Shown piece after piece: positions 36,346 to 46,908 of a stretch of DNA of 64,000 nt (position 1 is the first letter of the stretch; every line of letters begins with the position of its first letter). Below the pieces are notes generated by a model that had not been told where the DNA came from, ran no database searches, and worked only from the letters and a program-made list of their open reading frames with translations. Where the stretch lies: positions 478,590,400-478,654,399 of the forward strand of contig CM077115.1 in assembly GCA_039619475.1 (NCBI GenBank). The letters are read 5' to 3'. Source of the DNA: Icerya purchasi (taxonomy: Eukaryota; Arthropoda; Insecta; Hemiptera; Monophlebidae). The translations under genes and the position numbers were made by a program.

Positions 36346-36690
36346 AATCTAGAGCGAGCAGGCGAGTCCCCGGCGCCTTAAAACCGGGTCCTTTCGGCTA
36401 AGGGAGTAAACCCTAACAGAAAATCATGGTGGAAGGAAACGGAATACCACCGCCATTAACAAATCCTAGAATTGCATTATGAATAACGATAAAACAATTA
36501 AGTCTTCGTTAGGCTGCTTCTTATTCACCAAGACAGTCTCGAATAAGGCGATTCTAATGACAACGAATCTTCCGGCTAACTGTAAAAGTCTACGAGAGAC
36601 GACTACTCAGGCCAGAAATAGATTAATTTAATAATGCATGCAATCTTTTGTCTCAAGAGTCGAAACTATGATGATGATGATGATGATGAA
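36346..36690 (+). mobile_element. RTE-headed short element, copy 2
   Basis: Same ~110-bp head as copy 1 (TCTAGAGCGAGCAGGCGAGT through AACAGAAAATC), then the hairpin. A different ~200-bp body follows, and the copy ends with a (GAT)7-like tail (36,669-36,690). Shared head, different body and triplet tail suggest several derivatives of one RTE lineage. Confidence 0.65.
36426..36456 (+). other. Conserved hairpin in RTE-headed copy 2
   Basis: Stem ATGGTGG (36,426-36,432) with CCGCCAT (36,450-36,456), one G-T pair, and a 17-nt loop AAGGAAACGGAATACCA. Confidence 0.65.
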
Positions 36691-37129
36691 TCTGTCATTC
36701 ATAGGTACGCGCAAAAAAAACAAAAGAATTCTCCAAAAACGTTTTGTCACACTTGCTTGACCTGTAAAAAGATAAATTATAACAAAATTAACCTTATAGC
36801 GAACACAAATTTTGCGCAAAGTGACGAAGGAATCTTTTCGAAACAGAGCTCATCTCCGGTTTAACGATGTTTTGTTACTGTGGGCTCCTCTTTGAAGAAG
36901 TTCTTTATTAATTTTGTGATATATTTATGTTTGTAATAAGATTTATTATAAGTTATGTTATGGCAAGTCAACACATACAGTATAGATTTTTACATTGTCC
37001 ATCTGAACATCTATTCCAGGAATGTCACTAATCTTTTACGACAGACTAGATTAAGAAACACCAAAAATGATCAGTAACTTCTCGCAGAATCTGGTTAAGG
37101 TAAACCCATTAAAAATTACCAATAGCGCA

Positions 37130-37780
37130 TGATACTATATGTGTAATAAGCTGGAACTGCAAAGCGGTCTACAAATATCCGTCGCACCTTCAACTTCTCC
37201 AAGCCTCCCCCTAATAATCAGTTTCTTCGAGAACCGTGCCTTAAGAATTTCCGTCTTGCAACACACTCAGTGTTCAAGCTTCACGGGAACAATCAAGTAT
37301 CAGGAACTCTTCCAGCGGTCATGACAGCGTTGAACTTTACGCAAATCGACCTTCAGTTGGAACTTCAGGTTGTCACAGCACTATTTTTATTTCTCTTCCA
37401 CTATAACCGTGCCCCCTCAATTTATAAAACACGCTTCAAATGGATCAAATCGGAATTCAGCTTCCACTTACCCCTTGTGGAGACTTTAATGCACATTCTC
37501 CGCATCTTGGAAGAGTTCAACCTGAAGAATATAGAAGGTAGAATATAAGAAAATATAATCTTTAATCTAAATCTCGGATCACTTTACCTAAGATTGTTTA
37601 CACATTAAAACTTTTCTTTCGAAACTCGTCAACTGTCAACTCTAGACTTGATTATAGCTTCCCTTAGACTAACAGGTGTCGTATGCAGGTGTAAAATCGC
37701 AGTGACCATACTAGATGATTCTCCATTACTAAGCGTAATTGCTTCAACTAACAATGATGCTTGAAACATTTTCAAATGAT
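37130..37780 (+). pseudogene. LINE apurinic-type endonuclease relic
   Basis: Decayed endonuclease domain of a LINE ORF2 read across frames. It opens ISWNCKAVYKYPSHLQLLQ-like (the 'WNCRS' start), continues SSLNFTQIDLQLELQVVT-like, and has a clear CGDFNAHSPHLG catalytic block near 37,475. STLDLIIASLRLTGV and CKIAVT-like text follow near 37,640-37,700. Many stops and shifts. The RT domain is not found downstream. Confidence 0.65.
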
Positions 37781-39217
37781 ATCGTTTCTAACGCGAATAC
37801 CCCTTCACCAAGAATAATTCTACAAAAATCTAGAAGCATGCTGGTCACTCGAGTATTCAACAGCTATCAGATCTACAAGAAAAGCTCTAAAGGTACTCTA
37901 ACAGCTAATCTTTCATTCCAAAATCATATTAACTTCCGAAATAAACCAGTTGTTAGGACCAACTTAATTTTGAAAGAAGTAAAATTCACGACACAATTAT
38001 ACGCAATCTCTTAACATAGCCACTACTAAAGTTTAGAAAAAAATTTGACATGCCAACGGTGACGTGTCTTTTTCTTCAATATCTATTAATAGTACAATAA
38101 ATAACGGTACTTTTCCGATCCGTCTAAAATAGCAACCGTTTTCGAAGAAATCACTTTTCTTACACGACTTTCCGAAACATGAGCTTTCTTATCAAACGCT
38201 AAATTTTCTATGCGGATCTTAAGACACGGAACAATACAGCATACCATTTACAATGTGCAAATTTCAACTAAAAGTAAACAACGAGAAAGCTTTCATTGGT
38301 TGAACTGAACGGAATTCACACGATAATTCCATAAAACGCTCTTTGCTAGGCATTCAAATCTTTACTATCGATATTCTCAACATCACCCGGATACCTCACG
38401 GAATGTAGCAACATTTTCGCTCTCGTTTAGAGTTCCCTTCCAACATTTATGCCTCTTGCCTAACTAGTGTAGCACACGGTGTGCAGTAAAATCTTATTTA
38501 GGAAATCAAGTAAATGTATTAAATCTTCGAAATCCGCGTCGACCGAGAATCAGCTACTTTTTTAAATGCAAATCTTATACCAAAACTTTTACGAATGCAA
38601 ATGATATCAAAATCAGCCTCCATCTGGACACAAAAAAATATTATTATCTCGCAAAAGCCTCGAATCAACGTATCGGTTAAGCGCAAGTTTTCGAACTGGA
38701 ATCGAAACTGAAAACTAATAACTAGGGAAAAAAATAAAATTAAGAAAATAAAAGGAAAACATTATTTCTCCGAAATTCAGCTGAAGTTTTTCTGGTTTAT
38801 TCATTTTTTCCAATTTTTTACTTTTCCATATTTATGCCGAATGAAAAAGAAAATGGAAAACGAATTTTGCCTAAATAATTATGTAGTCTGCCAGTGTATT
38901 TTTACTGATCGAAGTTTATTCTACTCAAACGAAAGGGAAATTATTATGTAACAATTTCACGCTGCCTTAGACGGCGCACCGGATTTAAAGTATTGCTTAT
39001 TTTCAAGTGATTTCGAATTATGAAAAATCGCGAGAGAACATCTGATAACGTTGACAACATCCCGTAGGTGTGCTGCAGTTGTTTACAGTAAAACCGGTCG
39101 TTTATCAGTGGAAGACAGCGAACAATCGCGATCACTATCCAGCATCATACTGATTAACTGAAAATGAGATAGCTGGGTTTTGTTTACCATAAAGTACCAT
39201 TTTACGTGGATCACCTT
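37781..39217. other. Unique or decayed non-coding sequence
   Basis: May contain further unrecognisable LINE remains (several 60-90-codon frames), but I cannot support any. No host exon visible. Confidence 0.35.
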
Positions 39218-39219
39218 TA

Positions 39220-40505
39220 TCAGGTGTACAAGTATGAAATGCGGATTTTTTTCGAAAAAAAACACGTTAAATTTGGAAGAATGATAAAAAGTGGTTTACT
39301 CAAAGTATGCTCCATCGCTAGTTAAACATTTTTCCCATCTCTCGGGCAATTTTTGGATACCACGCCAGTAAAAATCTTCCCCTTTTGCCGCAAACCATTC
39401 ATCGAGCCATTTTTTCATGTTTTCGTAGGAACCAAGGCGCTGCTCAGCAAGTGCGTGACCTATCGATGCAAACAAGTGGTAATCGGAAGGAGCCAAGTCT
39501 AGTGAGTAAGCCGCATGGGATAGCACTTCCCAGCTGAGTGCTTCCAACGTGTCGCGAACCGGTTTTGCCGTATGTGATGGAGCATTGTCATGGAGAAAAA
39601 TTACCTTGTGTTGCCTTTTTTGATATTCTGGTCGTTTTTTGAGCAGCGAACGGTTCAAATCGATCAATTGTTGTTGGTAGCGTTTGGTATTAACCGTTTC
39701 ACCAGGCTTTAACAGCTCATAATAAACCACACCCTTCTGGTCCCACCAAACACAGAGCATTGTCTTCCTGCCAAAACGATTCGGTTTTGCGATCGATGTG
39801 GATCGTGCGCCTGGATCTATCCATGATCTTTTGCGCTTGGGATTCTCAAGATAAATCCACTTTTCATCCCCAATAACGATACGATGCAAAAACGACTTTC
39901 TTTTGTATCGTTCGAGCAAAATTTCACATGTGTTTTTGCTCCTCTCCATCTGCCTCTCGTTCAACTCATGTGGTACCCATCTGCCGACCTTCTGAATCTT
40001 TCCAATTTCTCGTAGGCGATTAGAAACAGCTTGTTGACTAACGTTTAATTGCTCTGCAAGTTGTTTTTGTGTTTGTGCATCGTCTTCATCTAACAATGCT
40101 TGCAATTCTGCATCTTTGTATCTTTTTAGCGGTTTTCCATGTTCCTTGTCTACAATATCGAAATTACCACTTTTGAAACGCCGAAACCATCGTTTACACA
40201 TATCCTGCGATGGAGCATGTTCACCATAAGCTTCTCGAAGCAATCGGTATGCTTCAGAAGCAGTTTTCTTCAAATGAAAACAAAAAATTAATGCTGTCCG
40301 CGAATGGTCTTTATTTGGCACAAATGTGGTCATATTAAACACACCAAAACAATACTACGCAAACAGTTTTTCAATTTATTACTGATGTACGTTTGACACG
40401 TGTTGATGGCGCAACAAAATTGCATATGCGTCAAATTTTTATAATACACATTGTATTGGTGATCATCTGGTTTTTCAAATCCGCATTTCATACTTGTACA
40501 CCTGA
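39220..40505 (-). mobile_element. Complete mariner transposon, likely intact
   Basis: 1,286 bp between TA dinucleotides (39,218-39,219 and 40,506-40,507). The 29-bp terminal inverted repeats are identical (39,220-39,248 and 40,477-40,505) and begin TCAGGTGTACAAGTATGAAA. The single transposase gene is on the minus strand. Perfect TIRs, exact TA duplication and an open transposase indicate a recent insertion that could still move or be cross-mobilised. Confidence 0.96.
39296..40342 (-). CDS. Mariner transposase, D,D34D, 348 aa
   Basis: Cut-and-paste transposase of the Tc1/mariner superfamily. It binds the element's own TIRs and inserts at TA. The N-terminal ~110 residues form the paired helix-turn-helix DNA-binding region (IFCFHLKKTASEAYRLLREA; later LAEQLNVSQQAVSNRLREIG). 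The linker motif WVPHEL follows. Catalytic residues are all present: D in VIGDEKWIY, D in FLHDNAPSH, and D in LAPSDYHLF, 34 residues after the second. The family motif YSPDLAPSD reads YSLDLAPSD here, a Pro-to-Leu change two residues before a conserved Asp that might lower activity. Length (348) is normal for mariner. The start at 40,342 is the first ATG after the TIR side. Similar proteins are, from memory, common in ants and other insects. Confidence 0.97.
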   Translation of the reverse strand: MFNMTTFVPNKDHSRTALIFCFHLKKTASEAYRLLREAYGEHAPSQDMCKRWFRRFKSGNFDIVDKEHGKPLKRYKDAELQALLDEDDAQTQKQLAEQLNVSQQAVSNRLREIGKIQKVGRWVPHELNERQMERSKNTCEILLERYKRKSFLHRIVIGDEKWIYLENPKRKRSWIDPGARSTSIAKPNRFGRKTMLCVWWDQKGVVYYELLKPGETVNTKRYQQQLIDLNRSLLKKRPEYQKRQHKVIFLHDNAPSHTAKPVRDTLEALSWEVLSHAAYSLDLAPSDYHLFASIGHALAEQRLGSYENMKKWLDEWFAAKGEDFYWRGIQKLPERWEKCLTSDGAYFE

Positions 40506-41515
40506 TATAAAGGTACAAGTTTACATAAATGTGTGATCAGCAGTGGCGGCTCGTTCATGAGTTCACATTCGCACGTGAACACCCTGGATTCAACTTTAAA
40601 AAAGTATAATCCAATGTTTTTATTTATATTTATTATTTACATATCGCTATTAGTAAAATTAATGTTAAAAATAAATTGATTTTACATTTTTAAAAAGTAA
40701 TTAAATTTTGTCCAGAATTCTTTTAGTGTGAAGGCTACTTGTAGCACGTGTGATCGAAAACCATGTAAGTATAATGTAGTAGTGTGTCAGAAAAATAAAA
40801 ATGATGTTATGTTAGTGCATGTGTTACATCGGCTTGATGGAGCACACTCGAATTGTGAACCGAACGATAGGCGTTGTTTTTGCAAGATTATATTTTGTAG
40901 GTGAACAGTACCAGGCTCGCGCTCAAAATTTTGAAGGGGGGAGGTGTTGACAATTTTCTTTGCATATTTATTTTAATGGGTTATAACGACCAGATTATTC
41001 ACCCCTTTGAATGTTTTTATAATTAATTTCTACTGAATCTTATAATTTGTCATTTTATCATACTCTTTTTGGTGAGACTATGTAAAATTGATACTGTTCA
41101 AGATGTTGGCTGGATATTTTAGCATAAAAATTTAATTGTTTTTCTTTTTAAGAAAATTCGAAATAATTGTAATAATTGATAAATTAAATGATAATAATAA
41201 AATATAAATATTACATAGACTTAAAAAACAATAACAAACATTTCGCAAAATTTTAACTTTTGTTTGTTTTTTAATGTACTTAAAAAAAAAATATGTAACG
41301 AGTTTTCACCGTTCATATTATTAAAATTAAAATTAAAATATTTGGTAGAAACCACATCACTATTAAAAATACTACTAACGTTTTGAATATGTGTACACAG
41401 TCGATCATTGGGAGCAGAGTTTAATTTTTAATGATAGACCGCATATATTCAATTGAATATTTTTAATAGTGACGTAATTTCTACCTAAAATTATAATTTT
41501 ACTTAAGGATAAAAA

Positions 41516-41698
41516 GTGCTAATTATATTCTCACTGAGTTTTTCGACACTAAAACGAATTAAAACAGTTTTACGTAACACAATGTGTGAAGATAGGCTAA
41601 ATGCTTTAGCTATGTTATCAATTGAAAAACAAATGTTCCACAATATTCCTAATTTTCATGAAACTATTATAGATTTTTTTTTCTTTAAAGAAAGATAG
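41516..41698 (+). pseudogene. hAT transposase C-terminal dimerisation remnant
   Basis: The frame contains FSTLKRIKTVLRNTMCEDRL and NALAMLSIEKQM. This is the C-terminal dimerisation motif of hAT transposases, especially the ZMYM1-like branch, in the sense direction of the host hAT. The zinc-finger and catalytic parts are missing, and the frame ends at a premature-looking stop after FKER. Confidence 0.85.
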
Positions 41699-41806
41699 AA
41701 GAATAGATTTAGTTTACAAGACTTTTAACTGAAAATTATTAATATTATGCGTACACAAACACAGGCACATACATACATACATATATACATACATATATGT
41801 ATATAT

Positions 41807-41935
41807 CCCCCCAGGGGGCACTTCGGTACAACCGGGAACCCTGAGCTCAGGGGAACGGGCGCGTCCATAGGCGGCGGATAGTGGGATGACCATTAGATAT
41901 GATGGTTAGCTGCGAATAAGTTTCGTAAGAAACAA
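41807..41935 (+). other. Structured RTE leader, possible ribozyme fold
   Basis: Contains a 14-bp palindrome CCCTGAGCTCAGGG (41,839-41,852) and a 7-bp hairpin ACCATTA-GATA-TGATGGT (41,889-41,906). The word GCTGCGAATAAG (41,909-41,920) follows. Hairpin and word are kept in the second copy at 51,475 with compensated base changes. The order of stems and the GCGAAT word resemble P3, P4 and J4/2 of HDV-like ribozymes found at the 5' ends of several LINE families. I could not establish a P1 stem. Confidence 0.4.
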
Positions 41936-42796
41936 ATAAGCAATTCCGGACCACGAGCGGCTATTGGTGGAAAGTCTCAAGTAGACGATTCCAATAGTGG
42001 CAGGACAATGAGTCGCGAGGGCGTGGAGGGGCAATCTGAGAAGCTGCCTGATAAAACTCTACATAAGTCTGTTAACCAACTCATCCTCGGCGCGTGGAGG
42101 CCGCCGTATAAGTCTCCGTTGCTACCTTCTCAGTAGCAAACTGCTGCTTTGCAGTTTGAGTTTTTACTCAAAGGCTAGGGTGTCACCCCGAAATAGTGAC
42201 CACTTCCTTGTCCTTCCTCTCCTTAATTCTTATCCCTAGTCTCTTGTTATTTCCATTCACCCTTAAACCTTTGTCTGGCTCAGTCGTCGCGGTACTCTCC
42301 GTGCCACTGATCAAGTCTTGCAAAGCTGGCTAATGGGGGAATCAACTGCGCTCTGGTTCCCTCATTTCCTCCACTACTACTAAATTTTCTTTTCTTATCT
42401 TTCCCCTTGCGCATAAATCCCGTTCTATATTCCATATACTTGCCCTCTCCCTCTTCTTTTCTGCTACTGCACGTGTTACCTTTGCCTTTTATTTCCTTTT
42501 TATTCCTTTTCCTTTCTCAAGAGTCCCACGGCGATAAGATGAAAGTGGTGGTAGCAGGTTTGGTGAACTGGAAACTATCAACTGAAGTCTTGCACGATGG
42601 GCGGTGCATCCTATATGGTCGCTCTCAACTGGAATGGAGTAGCAGCTGAGTTCGGCAGTCGGATGTACGACTGGGCAGGCCTATTTAGGACTCCCGCTGC
42701 CTACCGTAGCCACGGAAGAGGTTAGAAAAGGTACCCTAAAAATCGGCTACTCCACATTATCCTGGCCAGATTACCGCGTCTGGTGGGTACCTAACT

Positions 42797-45700
42797 TTGC
42801 GGTCAAAAAAGAAAGAATAACAAGATTACTACAATTAAGCTTGGATTATGGAATGTTCGAACACTAAGAGATAATCGAAATACTGCAGAAAGGAGATCTG
42901 CCCACATAGCCAAGGAACTGGAAAAGTATCAGATTGATATTGCAGGTCTTTGTGAAACTAGACTCTTAGAAGAAGGAAATTTCGTTGAACCCGTTGGAGA
43001 TTATGTGTATTTCTGGAAAGGTTACTCAACAGGTCACAAGCAAATTCGTGGAGTCGGTATAGCTGTGAAACGCCACTTGACTAAATTCCTGGTCGGTAAC
43101 CCAGTTGGTATTGGAGCAAGAATACTGAAGTTTTCCTTAAATATATGTGGCACTACGTTATATAATTTGCGCTTATGCTCCAACTCTGGATGCTGACGAC
43201 TCTGTTAAAGAATCCTTTTACGATGATCTTTATAAGATTTTCGATAAAATTCCAGCAGCGGAAAGATTGTTCCTCATAGGAGATTTTAATGCGCGCGTTG
43301 GAAATGATACCATCATCTGGCCACATGTGATAAGTAAACACGGCCTGAAGGGATCCAACAGCAATGGTCTACGCTTACTTGAATTTTGTGAAAAACAAAA
43401 CTTAATTATAACCAATACTCATTTTGCCCTGCGCGACATTTATAAAGGGACTTGGATGTTGGCACACATTAGATTACATTATATGCCGACGTACTTTCAG
43501 AAGCGAGGTGCATATTACTCGTGCAATGCGAGGTGCTGCGTATGATACTGATCATAGATTACTCAGATCTTTAATTCGCATTCGTGTTCAACGGAAAAAA
43601 ACTGCTTTTCATCCGCCTCAGATTATTTTAGCAAAGTATAATACAAATAAGCTAAAGAATAAAAGTACACAAGATGAAATTGCTCAATATCTAGGCAAGG
43701 TAATTAATGAAGACATTCTTCAGAAGGCAGAGTCAGAGTTCCCTGAAAATGGCCATGGAAAAATTGATAAACTCTGGGTTACGATCAAGAACATGTTGCG
43801 CATGACATGCGATAAATTCCTCGGCTTTACAAAACGCAACAGACAAGATTTACTGCGATAGGCGAGAAAATTCTTCAAAAACGCCAGGCATTCATAGTCT
43901 GGCAAAATGATATTTCCGATAAACAAAAAAGGGAAAACTTCTGTAAAATAAAGGCCCTAGTTCAAAAAGAAATGCGCATTTAAAAAAATATTTGGTGGGA
44001 AAATAAAGCTGTAGAAATTCAGGATTATGCGGATTCCGGTGATTATAAAAAATTCTTTGACTCAGTCAAATCCGTATTCGGGCCGTATCCCCATCCGAAA
44101 ACACTGCTTCAAGATAATAATGGCACCTTAATTACAGATAGTAAGAATATATTACACAGATGGAAACAGTATTTTCAAGAATTATTAAACATTCCCTCAG
44201 TAATTGACCACTCAGTTATTGAATGCATACCAGATGCCCCAAAGTTAGAAGAATTAGATAAAAATATAACCACTGAAGAAATAGAAGCTGCACTGGCTTG
44301 TCTCAAAAGCGGCTCAGCAGCAGGCCCTGATAATATTCCGCCTGATATATTGAAGCTCAATCAAAAAAATCTAACCATAATTTTACAACTATTATTTTCT
44401 GCGATCTGGAAAGAAGAATACATCCCATTGGATTTTAAAAATTGCCTGCTGTTCCCAATATATTTAAAGGAAAGGGTGACAAAAACATCTGTAAAAATTA
44501 CAGAGGAATTTCTCTTCTACCTGTTGTCGGCAAGGCATTAGCAAGAATTCTGCTAAATCGTTTATCGTCGTTCGCTGAAAAGTTACTTCCTGAAACACAA
44601 TGTGGTTTCCGCTCCGGTCGAAGTACCATGGACATGGTGTTCTCACTGCGACAACTACAAGAAAAAGCTGCCGAGCAAAGGAAAAATTTATGTATTGCTT
44701 TCATAGATGTCAATAAAGCCTTCGACACAGTAAACAGGCAATTTCTAATGACATGTATGCAAAAACTTGGATGTCCAAGAAAATTTCTTCGACTGCTATC
44801 TCTTTTACACGAGCATACTTTTTGCCGAATATTGCATGAAGGAAAACTCTCCGAATCGTTTCAAGTGAATTCTGGAGTTAGGCAAGGCTGCGTGCTGGCT
44901 CCGTTGCTTTTTTCGACTTATATGGCATACATATTTATTATATTGAAACAGAGATTCCGTTCGGTAGATGTCTCAGTTATAAGTAGATATGATGGTGGTC
45001 TCTTCAACTTGCCGAGATTGCGCGCTTCAACAAAGACGCAGTCGACACCGATTTTCGATCTTCAATACGCGGACGACTGTGCAATATTAGCACACAGTCC
45101 GGAGAATCTGCAGCAAGCTTTAAACATCCTTGCTGAAGTTTATGAGCTATTCGGTCTTTCAGTAAACGAAAACAAAACCAAAATTGTTATTCAACCAACC
45201 GGAGGCAATATCGGTAATAATCTAGCATTCAAAATAAACGGAAAAAGCCTTGATGTGGTTCATCAGTTCAGATATCTGGGTTGCATCGTGTGTAATGACT
45301 CGCGGTTAGATAATGAAATACAAAGCAGAATTCAAGCAGCTTCAAATGCAATATTCCGACTGAATAAAAAAGTTTTTCGGAACAAACACCTGTTTCTGAA
45401 GACTAAACTTATAGTATACAAAGCTATTGTTTTACCTACACTTTTATATGGTTCAGAGACTTGGACTCCTTATAAGAGGCATATCAAACTACTAGAAAAC
45501 TTCCAGCAGCGTACACTCAGTAGTTTACTAAGCATCCGGTGGTTTCATCATATTTCAAATCTTGAAGTGTTAAACCGAGCAAACTGCAGTTCAATTCGAT
45601 TTTTACTTTATCGAAATTGCTTACGATGGACAGGGCACATTTTGAGAATGGAGTGTTTCAGACTCCCAAAAGTTCTTCTTTATGGTCAGTTAGCAAGTGG

Positions 45701-46001
45701 AACTAGACCTCTTGGTCGGCCACGATTGCGATTTAGAGATCATCTACGAAGAATATTAAAAGAATGTAGTTTGGATACTTTAAAATGGGAAGACATAGCG
45801 GCGGAAAGAAATAACTGGAAATCTCTTGTAGCAAAAGGCCTTCAAAGCTTAAACGATAATAATGCTGCAAACGCTGGAAAGAAAAAAACAGCTCAAAATG
45901 TTTCTCATTTGAGCACAGCCACCACGTTTATCTGCAACATTTGTGGAAAGGTCTGCGGTGCCAGGATTGGCTTGATAAGCCACCTAAGGACTCATCAATA
46001 A
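42797..46001 (+). pseudogene. RTE-like endonuclease/reverse transcriptase, five lesions
   Basis: Target-primed retrotransposition protein. The N-terminal endonuclease starts GLWNVRTLRDNRNTAERRSA and has LCETRL, LFLIGDFNARVG, HTLDYII and YDTDHRLL, the acidic and His active-site blocks. Reverse transcriptase follows: KSGSAAGPDNIPPDIL, YRGISLLPVVGKALARILLN, ETQCGFRSGRSTMD, AFIDVNKAFDTVNR, GVRQGCVLAPLLF, and the YADD catalytic box in LQYADDCAILA (~45,064-45,096). Thumb and C-terminal region follow: FRYLGCIV, LLYGSETWTPYKRH, GRPRLRFRDHLRR. A C2H2-type finger (C-x2-C-x12-H-x3-H) ends the protein. Shifts near 43,165, 43,445, 43,858 and 44,450 and a stop at 43,981 inactivate it. The last 519 codons stay open. 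No ATG precedes the endonuclease in frame, so the true start is unknown. Confidence 0.92.
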
Positions 46002-46055
46002 AAGACGGGAATCCATACTCGGAATCGAGGGGATATCATCATCATCATCATCATC

Positions 46056-46067
<12 letters not shown>

Positions 46068-46091
<24 letters not shown>

Positions 46092-46246
46092 TTTGATAAA
46101 TTTTTTTCAATAAATATTTGTGTAATATTTAATATATTTAATTGTGAACCTCCACTTCTGTTACTCACGAGCCGCCACTGGTGATCAGTTTTATAACGGC
46201 ACATTGTAGTAGGTGAACAATTACGTCTAGAGCTTTTTTGTAAATA

Positions 46247-46277
<31 letters not shown>
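46068..46277. repeat. TA arrays around the hAT right end
   Basis: TA arrays at 46,061-46,088 (next to the RTE tail) and 46,249-46,277, separated by the hAT right end. Confidence 0.9.
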
Positions 46278-46281
<4 letters not shown>

Positions 46282-46684
46282 GTTGTAAACATTTACTCAT
46301 TCAGATTTTGTTTAACTCTACAGTTCAAATTACAGTTTAAAATCAAAAACCGATTTCTTCGTTTCATTACGTTCTTCTTCCGAGTATTACGGGGTCTTCT
46401 AAATCTTTGTCCGTAATTTCAGATTAATCAAATTCTTATTTTTCCCCGTTTTAATACATTCTTTTCATCTTTCCGTAAAAAGTTGCCTCTAATTGTTTCA
46501 TGGAGGGGTTTTATTTCATGCACAGAATTCAGCGGGGATACATTAAAGAGAGGTGAAGTAAATATATACAAAAACATTCAGTTTACTGTTCATATATTTC
46601 AACAATGCATTGCGCAAATTACAAAAAGACTATTTCAGACAATTTTTCCTCTCTATTAAACGTTTAAAGTTTTCACAGTGATTC
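46278..46684. other. Unique non-coding sequence
   Basis: No recognised gene or element. Confidence 0.4.
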
Positions 46685-46908
46685 GTCATGAACAATCTTC
46701 AGACAGAACTGTGTTAAAGAAATACATATTTGATAACGGTTTCGGAACAATTGCACGAACCTTCGTCAGAAAGAATTGCACTACAGAGCTCATAAACACC
46801 CATCTAGCACCACGCGGTTGTTTCTGATGAAGGTTCGTGCAATTGTTCCGAAACCGTTATCAAATATGTATTTCTTTAACGCAGTTATGTCCGAAAATTG
46901 TTTATGAC
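46685..46908. repeat. Foldback element, 88-bp arms
   Basis: Inverted repeat: left arm 46,685-46,772, right arm 46,821-46,908, 48-bp loop. The arms match at 82 of 88 positions by direct comparison. The inner 50 bp (ACATATTTGATAACGGTTTC, then GGAACAATTGCACGAACCTT) are nearly perfect. No coding capacity. Most likely a foldback MITE or an inverted duplication of another element's end. Confidence 0.85.

Larger units (their letters stand above)
41807..46055 (+). mobile_element. Near-full-length RTE-like LINE nested in hAT
   Basis: 4,249 bp. Structured leader and long UTR (41,807-42,796), one endonuclease/RT reading frame (42,797-46,001), a very short 3' UTR and a (ATC)n tail (46,034-46,055). A 12-bp ATATGTATATAT flanks both sides (41,795-41,806 and 46,056-46,067). 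It fits a target duplication, but the TA-rich sequence makes it less certain. The leader is ~65% similar by eye to 51,475-51,960. The triplet tail and single ORF suit the RTE lineage. Confidence 0.9.
40541..46180 (+). mobile_element. hAT transposon split by an RTE insertion
   Basis: 14-bp TIRs CAGTGGCGGCTCGT (40,541-40,554) and its complement (46,167-46,180), flanked by exact 8-bp duplications GTGATCAG (40,533-40,540 and 46,181-46,188). An 8-bp duplication and CAGTG ends define hAT. Removing the nested RTE and one copy of its 12-bp duplication leaves about 1.38 kb, too short for a full transposase gene, so this was already a deleted copy. A transposase C-terminal remnant lies at 41,516-41,698. 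The element begins only 35 bp from the mariner end. Confidence 0.93.
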
